DNA of 9,869 nucleotides from Firmicutes bacterium ZCTH02-B6. Its GTDB lineage: Bacteria; Bacillota; Limnochordia; Limnochordales; ZCTH02-B6. Every line of letters begins with the position of its first letter. The stretch's first letter is position 1. The notes beneath the pieces are model-generated. The model ran no database searches, was not told where the DNA came from, and was given only the letters and a program-made list of their open reading frames with translations. Where the stretch lies: assembly GCA_002159155.1 (NCBI GenBank), contig LZRQ01000133.1, positions 1 to 9,869 of the forward strand, given 5' to 3'. Below, piece by piece: positions 1 to 5,975 of this stretch. A program made the translations under genes and the position numbers.

Positions 1-819
1 GCCCAGACCATACCTGGTGGCCAAAGTCGCCAGGGATGGGGCCGCCTCCGGTGCGCCGTCAGGGTCGGTGGCTTCCGCTTCTCCCTGCTGTACCTGTTCC
101 TCCCCGCCCTCTCCGGAAGGTTCCGACGCCGCCGGTCCTTCAGGCGCAGGCACAAGCTCCTGTGGGCCCGCAGGCTCCGGTTGCGGCCGCGGCTCAGGCT
201 CAGGCTGCGGCAACGGTTGAGGCTGCACCGGCGCGGGCGCCGGCCGGACCGGCTGCGGTTCGGGCTGGCGGGTAGCCGAGATCTCCACCTCTCCCCGCTC
301 GCTGACAAGGACCTCTTCTCCAACCCCCTGCTCAGGCTCGGGTTCGGGCTCGGGTACCGGTTCGGGAAGCCGCTCAGGCTCCGGGAGCGGTGCCGGTTCC
401 GGTTCGGGTTTAGGCTCAAGTTGCGGCTCGGGCTGCGGTGCCGGCTGCGGCTGGGGCCGCGGCTGGACTTGCGGCTGAGTGGGAGTCACCGGTTCGACCC
501 GCTGCTCCGCGGGGCGGACGACAGGTTCCGGTTGGGGCGCGGGCGCTTGCTGTTGTTGCTGCTGCACCGGCTCCTGCTGCGGGCGGGGACGCTGGGCCAC
601 CGCCGGAACGGGCTGCCCCGGACGCGGGGGTTGCGGCTGGAGAGAAGGCTCGCCCGGCAGCGTCACAATCTCAATGACGCCCCCCGCGTCAAGCCCTACG
701 CCCGTTACGGTCATGGCCTGCCACTGCGGCCACAACCAGATCAGCAAGGCGTGCACCAGCACCGAGATGATGAGGAACCAGTGCAGTGTGGATTCGTCTT
801 CCCGCTCGTCCGCGAACAA
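1..819 (-). CDS. TonB/TolA-like energy transducer, C-terminus beyond window edge
   Basis: Reading from a TTG at 819 the frame stays open to base 1, giving 273 residues without a stop. A Shine-Dalgarno AGGTGA lies just upstream, and an in-frame TGA at 828-826 rules out a longer N-terminus. Residues 1-13 are charged and cytoplasmic. Residues 14-30 form one membrane segment containing S19-x3-H23, the Ser/His spacing of the TonB and TolA anchor helix that contacts ExbB/ExbD or TolQ/TolR. From about residue 55 the chain is rich in Pro, Gln and Glu, with PEPEPEPE and a six-Gln run, as expected of a rigid periplasm-spanning linker. A short acidic, non-proline stretch (around residues 164-180, EEVLVSERGEVEIS) divides it in two. 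The C-terminal domain that would show whether this is TonB or TolA is not in the window. It follows exbB and exbD on the same strand after 93 bp. Known of the family: converts proton motive force into work on outer-membrane receptors. Inferred here: the same role. Confidence 0.8.
   Translation of the reverse strand, partial: MFADEREDESTLHWFLIISVLVHALLIWLWPQWQAMTVTGVGLDAGGVIEIVTLPGEPSLQPQPPRPGQPVPAVAQRPRPQQEPVQQQQQQAPAPQPEPVVRPAEQRVEPVTPTQPQVQPRPQPQPAPQPEPQLEPKPEPEPAPLPEPERLPEPVPEPEPEPEQGVGEEVLVSERGEVEISATRQPEPQPVRPAPAPVQPQPLPQPEPEPRPQPEPAGPQELVPAPEGPAASEPSGEGGEEQVQQGEAEATDPDGAPEAAPSLATLATRYGLG
124..640 (-). repeat. Low-complexity Pro/Glu/Gln-coding tract
   Basis: Degenerate short repeats of CCG/CCT/CCC proline codons alternate with GAG/GAA and CAG/CAA codons inside the TonB-like gene. 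They encode PE, PQ and EP units, with blocks such as PQPQPAPQPEPQ and PEPEPEPE. The repeat is at protein level and codon-shuffled, so it is not a simple DNA microsatellite. Such tracts can change length between strains. Confidence 0.75.
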
Positions 820-843
820 CCTTTTTCACCTGCCTCGCCGGCC

Positions 844-870
844 GCGCGATCCCTCAGTGGGATACCGCGC
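844..870 (-). other. Hairpin between exbD and the tonB-like gene
   Basis: On the minus-strand transcript the arm GCGCG-(GT)-ATCCC pairs with GGGATCGCGC around a 5-base loop ACTGA, giving ten G+C-rich base pairs with a two-base bulge. No T-tract follows, so it is not a standard terminator. It lies about 25 bases before the TTG start of the TonB-like gene. It could be a processing or stability element that sets the ratio of ExbD to the transducer. That role is inference. Confidence 0.5.
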
Positions 871-912
871 CCACGCCGTGGTGCCTAGGCTCCCCACCCC
901 GGAGACACGCCG

Positions 913-1317
913 TCACTGCTGGGGTTCGACGCTGAGGGCGATCCGATATCCTCCGCCCTGGCGAGCCGCGTCCATGGCCCGCACCACGTAATCATAGGAG
1001 ACCCGGCGGTCGGCCGACACGATGATGAGGGTATCAGGCCGCCGCGCAACGGCTTCCTGCACCCGGGCCCGCACTTGCTCGACGGAAGCGGCCTGGCCGT
1101 TGATAAACATAGCTCCCTGCTGCGTCACCGTGATGCGCAGCTCCGACTGCTCGGTTACCGCACCCGTCGCGGCCCGGGGAAGGTCAACGCGGATACCCAC
1201 TGGATCGGTGCGAAATGTGGTGAACACCACAAAGAACAAAACGAGGAAAAACATGACGTCGATCAAAGGAACGATATTGACGGCGGGGCCACGCCGGCGC
1301 TGCCGCTGGATCGCCAC
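913..1317 (-). CDS. exbD: ExbD/TolR family biopolymer transport protein
   Basis: This is the periplasm-facing partner of the ExbB/TolQ proton channel. It is about 135 residues long, normal for the family. After a short basic N-terminus (RQRRRGP) comes one membrane segment with VPLIDVMFFLVLFFVV. Its Asp is the conserved protonatable residue of ExbD and TolR (E. coli ExbD Asp25, TolR Asp23). The remaining 90 or so residues form the usual small periplasmic domain with a VSADRRVSYDYVV-type segment. I prefer the GTG at 1317, because GAGGTGA lies five bases upstream and the codon begins one base after the exbB stop. A GTG at 1326 would add three residues and overlap exbB by eight bases, but has no good ribosome binding site. 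Either way translation is probably coupled to exbB. Sequence alone cannot separate ExbD from TolR. Confidence 0.9.
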   Translation of the reverse strand: MAIQRQRRRGPAVNIVPLIDVMFFLVLFFVVFTTFRTDPVGIRVDLPRAATGAVTEQSELRITVTQQGAMFINGQAASVEQVRARVQEAVARRPDTLIIVSADRRVSYDYVVRAMDAARQGGGYRIALSVEPQQ

Positions 1318-1318
1318 G

Positions 1319-1933
1319 TCACTCACCTCGCAGGGAGGCCACAGCTTCCAAAAGTTCGGCGCTGCGACGGTTCATCTCTGCGACGCGCCGGTCGATGATG
1401 CTGCTGATCCACTGGTACAAGGCCACCGTCGGGATCGCAATGATCAAGCCCGCCGCGGTCGTAATCAACGCTTCCGCGATCCCAAGGCTCAAGTCCTGCG
1501 GCGAACCGAGCCCCTGCAAGGCCCCCATGACGTTGAACGTCCGGATAATACCGGTCACGGTTCCCAGCAAGCCCAGCAGCGGCGCGACCGTGGCCACCAG
1601 GTCCAGGAGGACAAGCCGCCGCTCCATTTTGTACACTTCGTCCCGCCCCACTTCGTCCAAAAGCTCCTTCAATTCCTCCCGGGAGCGGTCCGAGTAAGCG
1701 ATACCAGTAGCAACCAGAGCCGCCACCTGGCTGCGGGACCGCTTGGCGATTTGCACCGCCTCCAGCAGCTTACCCTGGCTGAGGGCGAGTTTCACCTCGT
1801 CCATCAGGTCCTCGACATCCCCTCGTGTGCTGTACAGGTACCAAAGCCGTTCCAAGGCCACGGCCACGGCCAGCACCGAGCAAAACAGCAGGGGGATCAT
1901 CACCGGACCGCCTTTGACGAGCACGTCGAGCAT
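1319..1933 (-). CDS. exbB: ExbB/TolQ/MotA-family proton channel protein
   Basis: 204-residue inner-membrane protein of the MotA/TolQ/ExbB family. Membrane segments are visible near residues 11-30, 112-134 and 155-177. The family signature is clear in the second (VAPLLGLLGTVTGIIRTF) and third (ITTAAGLIIAIPTVALYQW), including the Thr residues that line the channel in ExbB and TolQ. A cytoplasmic loop of about 80 residues lies between segments 1 and 2. The start is the ATG at 1933 because GGAGGGAG lies six bases upstream and the first residues lead straight into the first membrane helix. The frame is open further upstream to 2146, but that extension would cross the terminator at 2039-2074. It begins a separate operon with exbD and the TonB-like gene. 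With them it should form a pmf-driven motor. TolQ is the main alternative name. Confidence 0.92.
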   Translation of the reverse strand: MLDVLVKGGPVMIPLLFCSVLAVAVALERLWYLYSTRGDVEDLMDEVKLALSQGKLLEAVQIAKRSRSQVAALVATGIAYSDRSREELKELLDEVGRDEVYKMERRLVLLDLVATVAPLLGLLGTVTGIIRTFNVMGALQGLGSPQDLSLGIAEALITTAAGLIIAIPTVALYQWISSIIDRRVAEMNRRSAELLEAVASLRGE

Positions 1934-1956
1934 ATACGTCTCCCTCCACGGCCAGG

Positions 1957-1979
1957 GGAAATATGATGTTACCATTTCC
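1957..1979. promoter_or_regulatory. Inverted repeat over the likely -10 of exbB
   Basis: GGAAAT (1957-1962) and ATTTCC (1974-1979) are perfect 6-base arms separated by 11 bases. The candidate -10 element lies between them, which fits an operator. It does not resemble a classical Fur box, so no regulator is named. Confidence 0.3.
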
Positions 1980-1995
1980 TGCGTAGTTCGTCCAA
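1966..1995 (-). promoter_or_regulatory. Candidate promoter of exbB operon
   Basis: TTGGAC (1995-1990) and TAACAT (1971-1966) are separated by 18 bases and lie 33 bases ahead of the exbB ATG, after a strong terminator. Match to the housekeeping consensus is partial: 3 of 6 at -35 and 4 of 6 at -10. A new promoter is expected here because the upstream operon terminates. Exact placement is tentative. Confidence 0.35.
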
Positions 1996-2006
1996 AACTT
2001 CTACGC
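1981..2006. promoter_or_regulatory. Inverted repeat over the likely -35 of exbB
   Basis: GCGTAG (1981-1986) and CTACGC (2001-2006) are perfect 6-base arms with a 14-base spacer. The candidate -35 hexamer lies within the spacer. With the neighbouring repeat at 1957-1979 this gives two dyads on the exbB promoter region. It could be a regulator site or a minor hairpin. Confidence 0.3.
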
Positions 2007-2038
2007 GGTGCCAGGTAATCCTTGCGCGCTCCGGGGAG

Positions 2039-2074
2039 AAAAAAACGCCTGCTCCGGGCGGTTTGGAGCAGGCG
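2039..2074 (-). terminator. Intrinsic terminator after the GNAT gene
   Basis: On the minus strand CGCCTGCTCC (2074-2065) pairs perfectly with GGAGCAGGCG (2055-2046) around a 9-base loop. Seven T residues follow at once (2045-2039). This is a textbook Rho-independent terminator, 87 bases after the GNAT stop. It separates the sporulation block from the exbB-exbD-tonB operon. Confidence 0.92.
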
Positions 2075-2160
2075 CTGCGGGCACGATACTTGAATCTTTC
2101 CTGGATTCGCAGGAAACATCCGAGAGACAAATTCCGACGGGCACACCTTCGCGCGGGGGG

Positions 2161-2712
2161 CTACCCGGCTGCGGCCTCCCGGCGCGGGATGCGCAGGAAT
2201 TCCTCCCTGAGAATGCGCATCAGAAACACTTGTCGACGCTCACCGTCGGCCGCGCGCCGCACCAGCACTCCTTCCCGTCTGAAGCCAGCTTTTCGGTAGC
2301 AGCGGATCGCCCGTTCATTAAAGGAAAACACCCGCAGGTACACCCGCTGCAGGTTCATCGGGCCGAAAGCGTGTGCCAAAAGAAGCGTCACGGCCTCGGT
2401 TCCGTAGCCTTGATCCCAATGCTGGCGTTCCCCGATGCGGATGCGCAGCTCGGCGTCGCCGCTGCGCCAGGCAATGTGGTCAAGTTCCACGTCGCCGATG
2501 AGGCCGACGCCGTCGAGCTCGATACCCCACAACTGGCGGTGCCGGTCGCTGGCCACACGCTGGTGCCACGCGAGGCACTCGACCAGCGACTGGGGATAAT
2601 CGCCCTCAAGCAGGCGCGCAAGCTCGGGATCCCGCCCCCATTTGACCAGGAGCGGGTAATCTTCCTCTCTGATCGGCCGCAATACGATGTTCTCCCCATG
2701 GATGACAGTCAC
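2161..2712 (-). CDS. GNAT-family N-acetyltransferase, RimJ/RimL type
   Basis: 183-residue acetyltransferase of the type that transfers acetyl from acetyl-CoA to an amine. It opens with a typical GENIVLRPIREEDYP N-terminus. The acetyl-CoA pyrophosphate-binding loop is QGYGTEA (residues 101-107), and the late motif NERAIRCYRKAGFRREGVL is at 132-150. This layout matches the RimJ/RimL branch, which acetylates protein N-termini, antibiotics or small amines. The substrate cannot be read from sequence. Start is a GTG at 2712; AGGAG lies 13 bases upstream, which is rather far. It follows sigF by 247 bp with no clear terminator in between, and the strong terminator at 2074-2039 comes after it. It may therefore be read from the spoIIA operon. 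The 247-bp gap (2713-2959) shows no convincing gene or promoter. Confidence 0.85.
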   Translation of the reverse strand: MTVIHGENIVLRPIREEDYPLLVKWGRDPELARLLEGDYPQSLVECLAWHQRVASDRHRQLWGIELDGVGLIGDVELDHIAWRSGDAELRIRIGERQHWDQGYGTEAVTLLLAHAFGPMNLQRVYLRVFSFNERAIRCYRKAGFRREGVLVRRAADGERRQVFLMRILREEFLRIPRREAAAG

Positions 2713-2959
2713 TGTGGCGGGTCCACTCCTTCGACGCTTGTCTGTTTCACGACGGCTACAAATGCATCTGCGACTGGGGGAGAAGCCCGATGGTTCGCCT
2801 AGAGGGGGACTTCGACCGGCGCATGGGCGCCCCTCTCGGCAAATTCAGGCCTTATAAGGAGCATCTGGACCGCCGGCCACTGGAAAGACAGCGTCGGCTT
2901 GCGCCAGGTCTCATCCCGATACGTTGATCACGGCCTCTGCAACGCGTGGACCGGCCGCG

Positions 2960-3739
2960 CTAACCCAGCCACTCGCGGAAAGCCTCAAGCAGGCGCCGTT
3001 CTGTTCGTGAGACGTGCGCTTGGGATACGCCAAGCCGGCGGGCGACCTCGGTTTGGGGCAAGTCCAGCACGAAGCGCATGACGATCAGTCGCCTCTCCCA
3101 CTCGGGCAGGCGGGCGATAGCCGCCTTAAGAGCGGCGTGTTCGACGACGGACTCAACGCCAAGAGGCGCGGCGATTCGGTCTCCTAGGCGCAAGTCGTCA
3201 CCGTCTGGCGTCGAAAGGGGCTCATCCAAGGAGCGCACCGCCTGAGAGGCCTCCATGGCTGCGACCACCTCTTCCTTGGCGACGGCCAGCTCGGCGGCGA
3301 TCTCGGCCGGAGTCGGCGTGCGGCCCAACCGCTGGGTCAGGTGATCACGGCAGCCGGCTATCCGCACCGCTAGGTCTTGCAGGCTGCGGCTGATGCCCAA
3401 GGAGCGCTCCCGGCGCAGGAAATGCCGAATCTCTCCGATGATGACAGGCACAGCGTATGTCGAAAAGCGAACGTCAAAGGAAAGGTCGAACCGTTCGATG
3501 GCCTTCAGCAGGCCCAGGCAGCCAACCTGAAACAGATCGTCGTACTCGACTCCGCGGCCTGAAAAGCGGGCCGCTATACTGGCCACAAGGCGGAGGTTGG
3601 CCTGCACGAGGCGATCCCGCGCCGCGTCATCACCCGCCTGGGCTCGCGCCAACAGCGCTCGCGTTTCTTCGAGCGGAAGCCCGCCATCAGCGGGCTGGTC
3701 CTCGTGCGCCTCATCCCGATGGAGCGGCGCCGGGTCCAC
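2960..3739 (-). CDS. sigF: RNA polymerase sporulation sigma factor F
   Basis: 259-residue sigma-70 family factor, the first forespore-specific sigma factor of sporulation (SpoIIAC), close to the usual 255. Region 2 is clear at residues 65-105 (DDLFQVGCLGLLKAIERFDL, then FSTYAVPVIIGEI). Region 3 covers about 115-170, with ISRSLQDL and LGRTPTPAEIAAEL. Region 4 at 205-259 ends in a helix-turn-helix (QTEVARRLGVSQAHVSRTERR). The start is a GTG at 3739: GGGAGGAG follows the spoIIAB stop and lies six bases before it. An open frame continues upstream to 3901 but lies wholly inside spoIIAB and gives no sigma-like sequence. Sitting immediately after spoIIAA and spoIIAB, it must be the sigma factor held inactive by SpoIIAB until SpoIIAA is dephosphorylated. 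SigG is the nearest alternative, but gene order settles it. Confidence 0.96.
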   Translation of the reverse strand: MDPAPLHRDEAHEDQPADGGLPLEETRALLARAQAGDDAARDRLVQANLRLVASIAARFSGRGVEYDDLFQVGCLGLLKAIERFDLSFDVRFSTYAVPVIIGEIRHFLRRERSLGISRSLQDLAVRIAGCRDHLTQRLGRTPTPAEIAAELAVAKEEVVAAMEASQAVRSLDEPLSTPDGDDLRLGDRIAAPLGVESVVEHAALKAAIARLPEWERRLIVMRFVLDLPQTEVARRLGVSQAHVSRTERRLLEAFREWLG

Positions 3740-3753
3740 CGCGCGCTCCTCCC

Positions 3754-4206
3754 TTAGCCCGCGACCCGGGCCGCAGCAGGCCGTTTGCGCAAAAGGACCC
3801 GGGTACCGGCGCCAGGCGCCGACTCCACCTCCACCCGGTCCATATATTGCTCCATGAAGGTGAAGCCGAGCCCCATGCGCTCTTCCGGCCGGCTTGTCCA
3901 TTGTGCCTGGCGGGCGGTTTCCACGTCCTCAATGCCCTGGCCACGGTCGACGATCTCGATGAGCAGCTCGCCATCAGCGGTGATGGCCGCCTCCACCCGC
4001 ACAAGGCCCGGCTCGTCGCCGTACGCGTGGATGACGGCGTTGGAAACCGCTTCCGATACCGCCACCTTAACCTCGTCTAGCTCGTCCAGGGTGAAGTCGA
4101 GCTGCGAGGCAAACACCGCAATGGCCGTGCGGGCGAAGGCCACGTTTTCGGCCTTGCTGGGAAATTCCAGGGCCACCCGGTTCGCGATCCCTTCCGGCAG
4201 CGTCAT
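3754..4206 (-). CDS. spoIIAB: Anti-sigma-F factor and serine kinase SpoIIAB
   Basis: 150-residue GHKL-fold protein that binds and inhibits sigma-F and, using ATP, phosphorylates SpoIIAA. The N box is VSEAVSNAVIHAY with E52 and N56, matching the catalytic Glu and Mg-binding Asn of Bacillus SpoIIAB. The G1 box is DRGQGI at 87-92, and the G2 region is ERMGLGFTFMEQYMD at 109-123, followed by GAGTRVLL. Length is close to the 146 residues of B. subtilis. The ATG at 4206 overlaps the spoIIAA stop as ATGA, so the two are translationally coupled. The best SD-like sequence (AGGAGG) is 13 bases upstream, consistent with reliance on coupling. All ATP-site residues I can identify are present. Confidence 0.96.
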   Translation of the reverse strand: MTLPEGIANRVALEFPSKAENVAFARTAIAVFASQLDFTLDELDEVKVAVSEAVSNAVIHAYGDEPGLVRVEAAITADGELLIEIVDRGQGIEDVETARQAQWTSRPEERMGLGFTFMEQYMDRVEVESAPGAGTRVLLRKRPAAARVAG

Positions 4207-4565
4207 GGGACTCGCTTCCCCTCCTTCGCCATCGCCAGCGCCTCCTGCTGGGTCTCCGCTATGTCCATCACCCGTAGGAGGCCGGACATCGCCAACACAC
4301 GGCGGACCGGGACCCTCGGCCCCAAGGCGATCAATCGCCCAGCGCGCCCCTCACGAATTTCCTTGTAGCGTCCCAGGATCGCGCCGACTCCGGAACTGTC
4401 GATAAAAGGCACCGCCCGCAGGTCAAGTATGAGGTTCCGGATCCGATCAGAGGCCGCCAACTGCTCGCGGACGAAGGCCCGGAACGCCTCCGCCGAATGC
4501 AGATCCAGCTCGCCCTTGAGGCGGACGATGAGGCTGTCCCCCATGCGCCGCGCTTCCAAGTGCAC
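4203..4565 (-). CDS. spoIIAA: Anti-sigma-F factor antagonist SpoIIAA
   Basis: 120-residue STAS-domain protein, the phosphorylatable antagonist of SpoIIAB. The N-terminal strand ends in LKGELDLHSAEAFR, as in B. subtilis. The phosphorylation motif FIDSSGVGAILGRYKEI is at 54-70; S57 corresponds to B. subtilis Ser58. MSGLLRVMDI near 94-103 is the family's C-terminal segment. When SpoIIE (not in this window) removes the phosphate, SpoIIAA pulls SpoIIAB off sigma-F. The start is a GTG at 4565 with GGGGGTGA six bases upstream. A later ATG at residue 8 lacks an equal site and would cut into the first strand. It is first in the spoIIA operon, and the 90-bp leader holds a promoter candidate and two inverted repeats. 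Confidence 0.96.
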   Translation of the reverse strand: MHLEARRMGDSLIVRLKGELDLHSAEAFRAFVREQLAASDRIRNLILDLRAVPFIDSSGVGAILGRYKEIREGRAGRLIALGPRVPVRRVLAMSGLLRVMDIAETQQEALAMAKEGKRVP

Positions 4566-4568
4566 CGG

Positions 4569-4597
4569 GTTTCACCCCCTGCCGACCGGGGTGAAAC
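4569..4597 (-). promoter_or_regulatory. Perfect inverted repeat enclosing the spoIIAA RBS
   Basis: GTTTCACCCC (4569-4578) and GGGGTGAAAC (4588-4597) are perfect 10-base arms with a 9-base spacer. On a transcript read through from dacF they form a hairpin whose 3' arm contains the spoIIAA Shine-Dalgarno GGGGTGA, so translation could be blocked. On DNA the dyad touches the -10 of the candidate sigma-H promoter and could be an operator. There is no T-tract, so it is not an ordinary terminator. Confidence 0.6.
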
Positions 4598-4624
4598 TTT
4601 CGGTATTGTCGCGCCAGTTCCTGC
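4596..4624 (-). promoter_or_regulatory. Sigma-H-like promoter of the spoIIA operon
   Basis: GCAGGAACT (4624-4616), 11 bases, then ACCGAAAGT (4604-4596) fits the sigma-H pattern RnAGGAwWW-N11/12-RnnGAATww. AGGA is complete, GAA is complete with A for T next, and the spacing is exact. B. subtilis spoIIA is transcribed by sigma-H from the equivalent gap. Initiation about seven bases past the -10 would leave a leader of roughly 20 bases carrying the RBS. A weak Spo0A-box-like TTGTCG lies on the plus strand at 4606-4611. Confidence 0.5.
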
Positions 4625-4634
4625 CCCTGGCGCG
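4610..4634. promoter_or_regulatory. 8-base inverted repeat around the spoIIA -35 region
   Basis: CGCGCCAG (4610-4617) and CTGGCGCG (4627-4634) are perfect arms separated by nine bases. The AGGA of the candidate sigma-H -35 lies in the spacer. It may be an operator, or the stem of a weak terminator for dacF transcripts, although no T-tract follows it. Confidence 0.45.
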
Positions 4635-4655
4635 CAATTTGTGGCGGTACATCGG

Positions 4656-5858
4656 CTACGCCAGGAAGCTGCCCATAAGGCGGCGCAACGCCCGGGAGAC
4701 GAGTTCCCAGATGCGACCCCGTGGGACGCCGCTGCCCGCCACAAGCGGGACGCGGTCCACCTCCTGCCCATCCAACCGGATGATGAGCTCGCCGACCGTC
4801 TCGCCGCGCTCGACGGGCGCAATCACCCGTTCCGGCAGGTGCAGTTCCGTTTGCACCTTGGCCTGGCTGCCGCGGGGTACTGCCACATGGACGGGCCGCT
4901 GCGGCACGACGGGCACCGTGTCCGCAACGCCTTTGGCGATGCGGAGCCGTCCGACCTCCTCGTCCGCTCCCACGACTTCCTGCGCCTGGTACTGGCTAAA
5001 ACCCCAGTTGAGCAGGGTGCGAATATCCTCGTCCCGATCCTCGCGCGTCGGTGCCCCCAACACAACGGCAATGAGATGTAGATTGCCTCGGATCGCGCTG
5101 GCGGCCAGGCAGTATCCGGCTTCCTGGGTATAACCGGTCTTGATGCCGTTGGCCCCTTCGTAAAACCGCAACAACCGGTTGCGGTTCCAAAACTCGCGCT
5201 CGGCGCGAGTGCCGACGCGGACGCGGTACGGCCCGTAGGTCGACACGAGTTCTTCAAACATGGGCAGCGTATACCCGTAGCGGGAGACGACGGCAATATC
5301 GTACGCCGATGTCACGTGCACCCGCCCGGGCATGCCGATGTCCGCCGGAGGCAACCCCGACGCGTTGCTCAAGCTGGTGTTCATCGCCCCCAACGCGCGT
5401 GCCCGCTCGTTCATCAGCTGGGCGAATGCCTCTTCACTGCCGGCAATATGCTCCGCGACGGCGACCGCGGCGTCATTGGCCGACTCGACCGCGATTCCAA
5501 AGAGGAGGTCCTTGAGCGTCATCTGCTCTCCGACCTCCAGGTAAACCTGGGCGCCGCCCATACCGGCGGCACGCCGGCTGACGGTGACCAGGTCGTCGAG
5601 GGCCACCCGTCCGTCCCGCAGCGCTTCCAAGGCCACCACAAGGGTAAATACCTTGGTCACGCTGGCCGGCGGCAACGGTTCGTGGGCGTTCTTCTCATAC
5701 AATACCCGGCCGCTGTGAGCTTCGATGAGCACCGCCGCACGGGCGGAGATGGGCAGCTGTGGACCGGTTTGGGCCAACGTCTCGCCCGCCGAGACCAACC
5801 ACAGCGCGAGGGCAAGTCCCGTCGCCCACACCCGCCAGCCTGGGAGCTTGGTGCCCAT
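4656..5858 (-). CDS. dacF: D-alanyl-D-alanine carboxypeptidase, DacF type
   Basis: 400-residue low-molecular-mass penicillin-binding protein (peptidase S11) that removes the terminal D-Ala from peptidoglycan stem peptides. An N-terminal signal peptide is visible, with a hydrophobic core at about 10-24 and a likely cut near LAQTG at 29-30. The three active-site motifs are present: SVTK at 66-69, SAN at 126-128 and KTG at 240-242. A PBP5-type C-terminal beta domain follows, and the last 20 residues (IWELVSRALRRLMGSFL) look like an amphipathic membrane anchor. The ATG at 5858 has GGGAGG seven to eight bases upstream. The gene lies just ahead of spoIIAA, the position of dacF in Bacillus, where it is sigma-F dependent and shapes spore cortex. 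I cannot point to a clear sigma-F promoter in the 117-bp gap upstream. Confidence 0.94.
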   Translation of the reverse strand: MGTKLPGWRVWATGLALALWLVSAGETLAQTGPQLPISARAAVLIEAHSGRVLYEKNAHEPLPPASVTKVFTLVVALEALRDGRVALDDLVTVSRRAAGMGGAQVYLEVGEQMTLKDLLFGIAVESANDAAVAVAEHIAGSEEAFAQLMNERARALGAMNTSLSNASGLPPADIGMPGRVHVTSAYDIAVVSRYGYTLPMFEELVSTYGPYRVRVGTRAEREFWNRNRLLRFYEGANGIKTGYTQEAGYCLAASAIRGNLHLIAVVLGAPTREDRDEDIRTLLNWGFSQYQAQEVVGADEEVGRLRIAKGVADTVPVVPQRPVHVAVPRGSQAKVQTELHLPERVIAPVERGETVGELIIRLDGQEVDRVPLVAGSGVPRGRIWELVSRALRRLMGSFLA

Positions 5859-5940
5859 GGTCCTGCCTCCCTCCCGGCATCGCTTCCTCTCCCCATGGCT
5901 ATTCGCGGCCCGAGGCGGGTAGCACAGGAGGCGGACCCAG

Positions 5941-5966
5941 GAAACAAAGCCCTTACGTACGGCCTT
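5941..5966 (-). terminator. Weak terminator-like hairpin after pdp
   Basis: Ten bases after the pdp stop, AAGGCC pairs with GGCTTT (one G-T wobble) around a 9-base loop, and the sequence runs on as TTTGTTTC. The stem is short and the T-tract broken, so it may only reduce read-through into dacF. Confidence 0.3.
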
Positions 5967-5975
5967 ACCGGTCCG

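Noticed and set aside
820..840. GTG at 830 as start of the gene after exbD
   Set aside because: That frame stops after about 40 codons and does not encode the membrane anchor. The TTG frame does and stays open to the edge.
181..888. 235-codon Arg/Leu-rich open frame on the plus strand
   Set aside because: It is the complement of the Pro/Glu/Gln-coding tract of the TonB-like gene. The minus strand has a membrane anchor, an RBS and operon context; the plus strand has none.
1022..1966. 314-codon open frame on the plus strand
   Set aside because: It is antisense to exbB and exbD, has no domain-like content, and its composition mirrors the opposite strand.
1934..2146. 71-codon upstream extension of exbB
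   Set aside because: It would be translated across the terminator at 2039-2074. The ATG at 1933 has a strong RBS and fits family length.
2008..2802. 264-codon plus-strand frame over the GNAT gene and terminator
   Set aside because: Antisense to a clear acetyltransferase and runs through an intrinsic terminator; no domain recognised.
2713..2959. Possible small gene, RNA or promoter in the sigF-GNAT gap
   Set aside because: Only 5-base stems, a 20-codon minus frame and an isolated TTATAA were found; none has supporting signals.
3740..3901. 54-codon upstream extension of sigF
   Set aside because: It lies entirely inside spoIIAB in another frame, is not sigma-like, and a strong RBS marks the GTG at 3739.
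5859..5975. Sigma-F promoter for dacF
   Set aside because: Expected from Bacillus, but I found no pair of elements with acceptable match and spacing.
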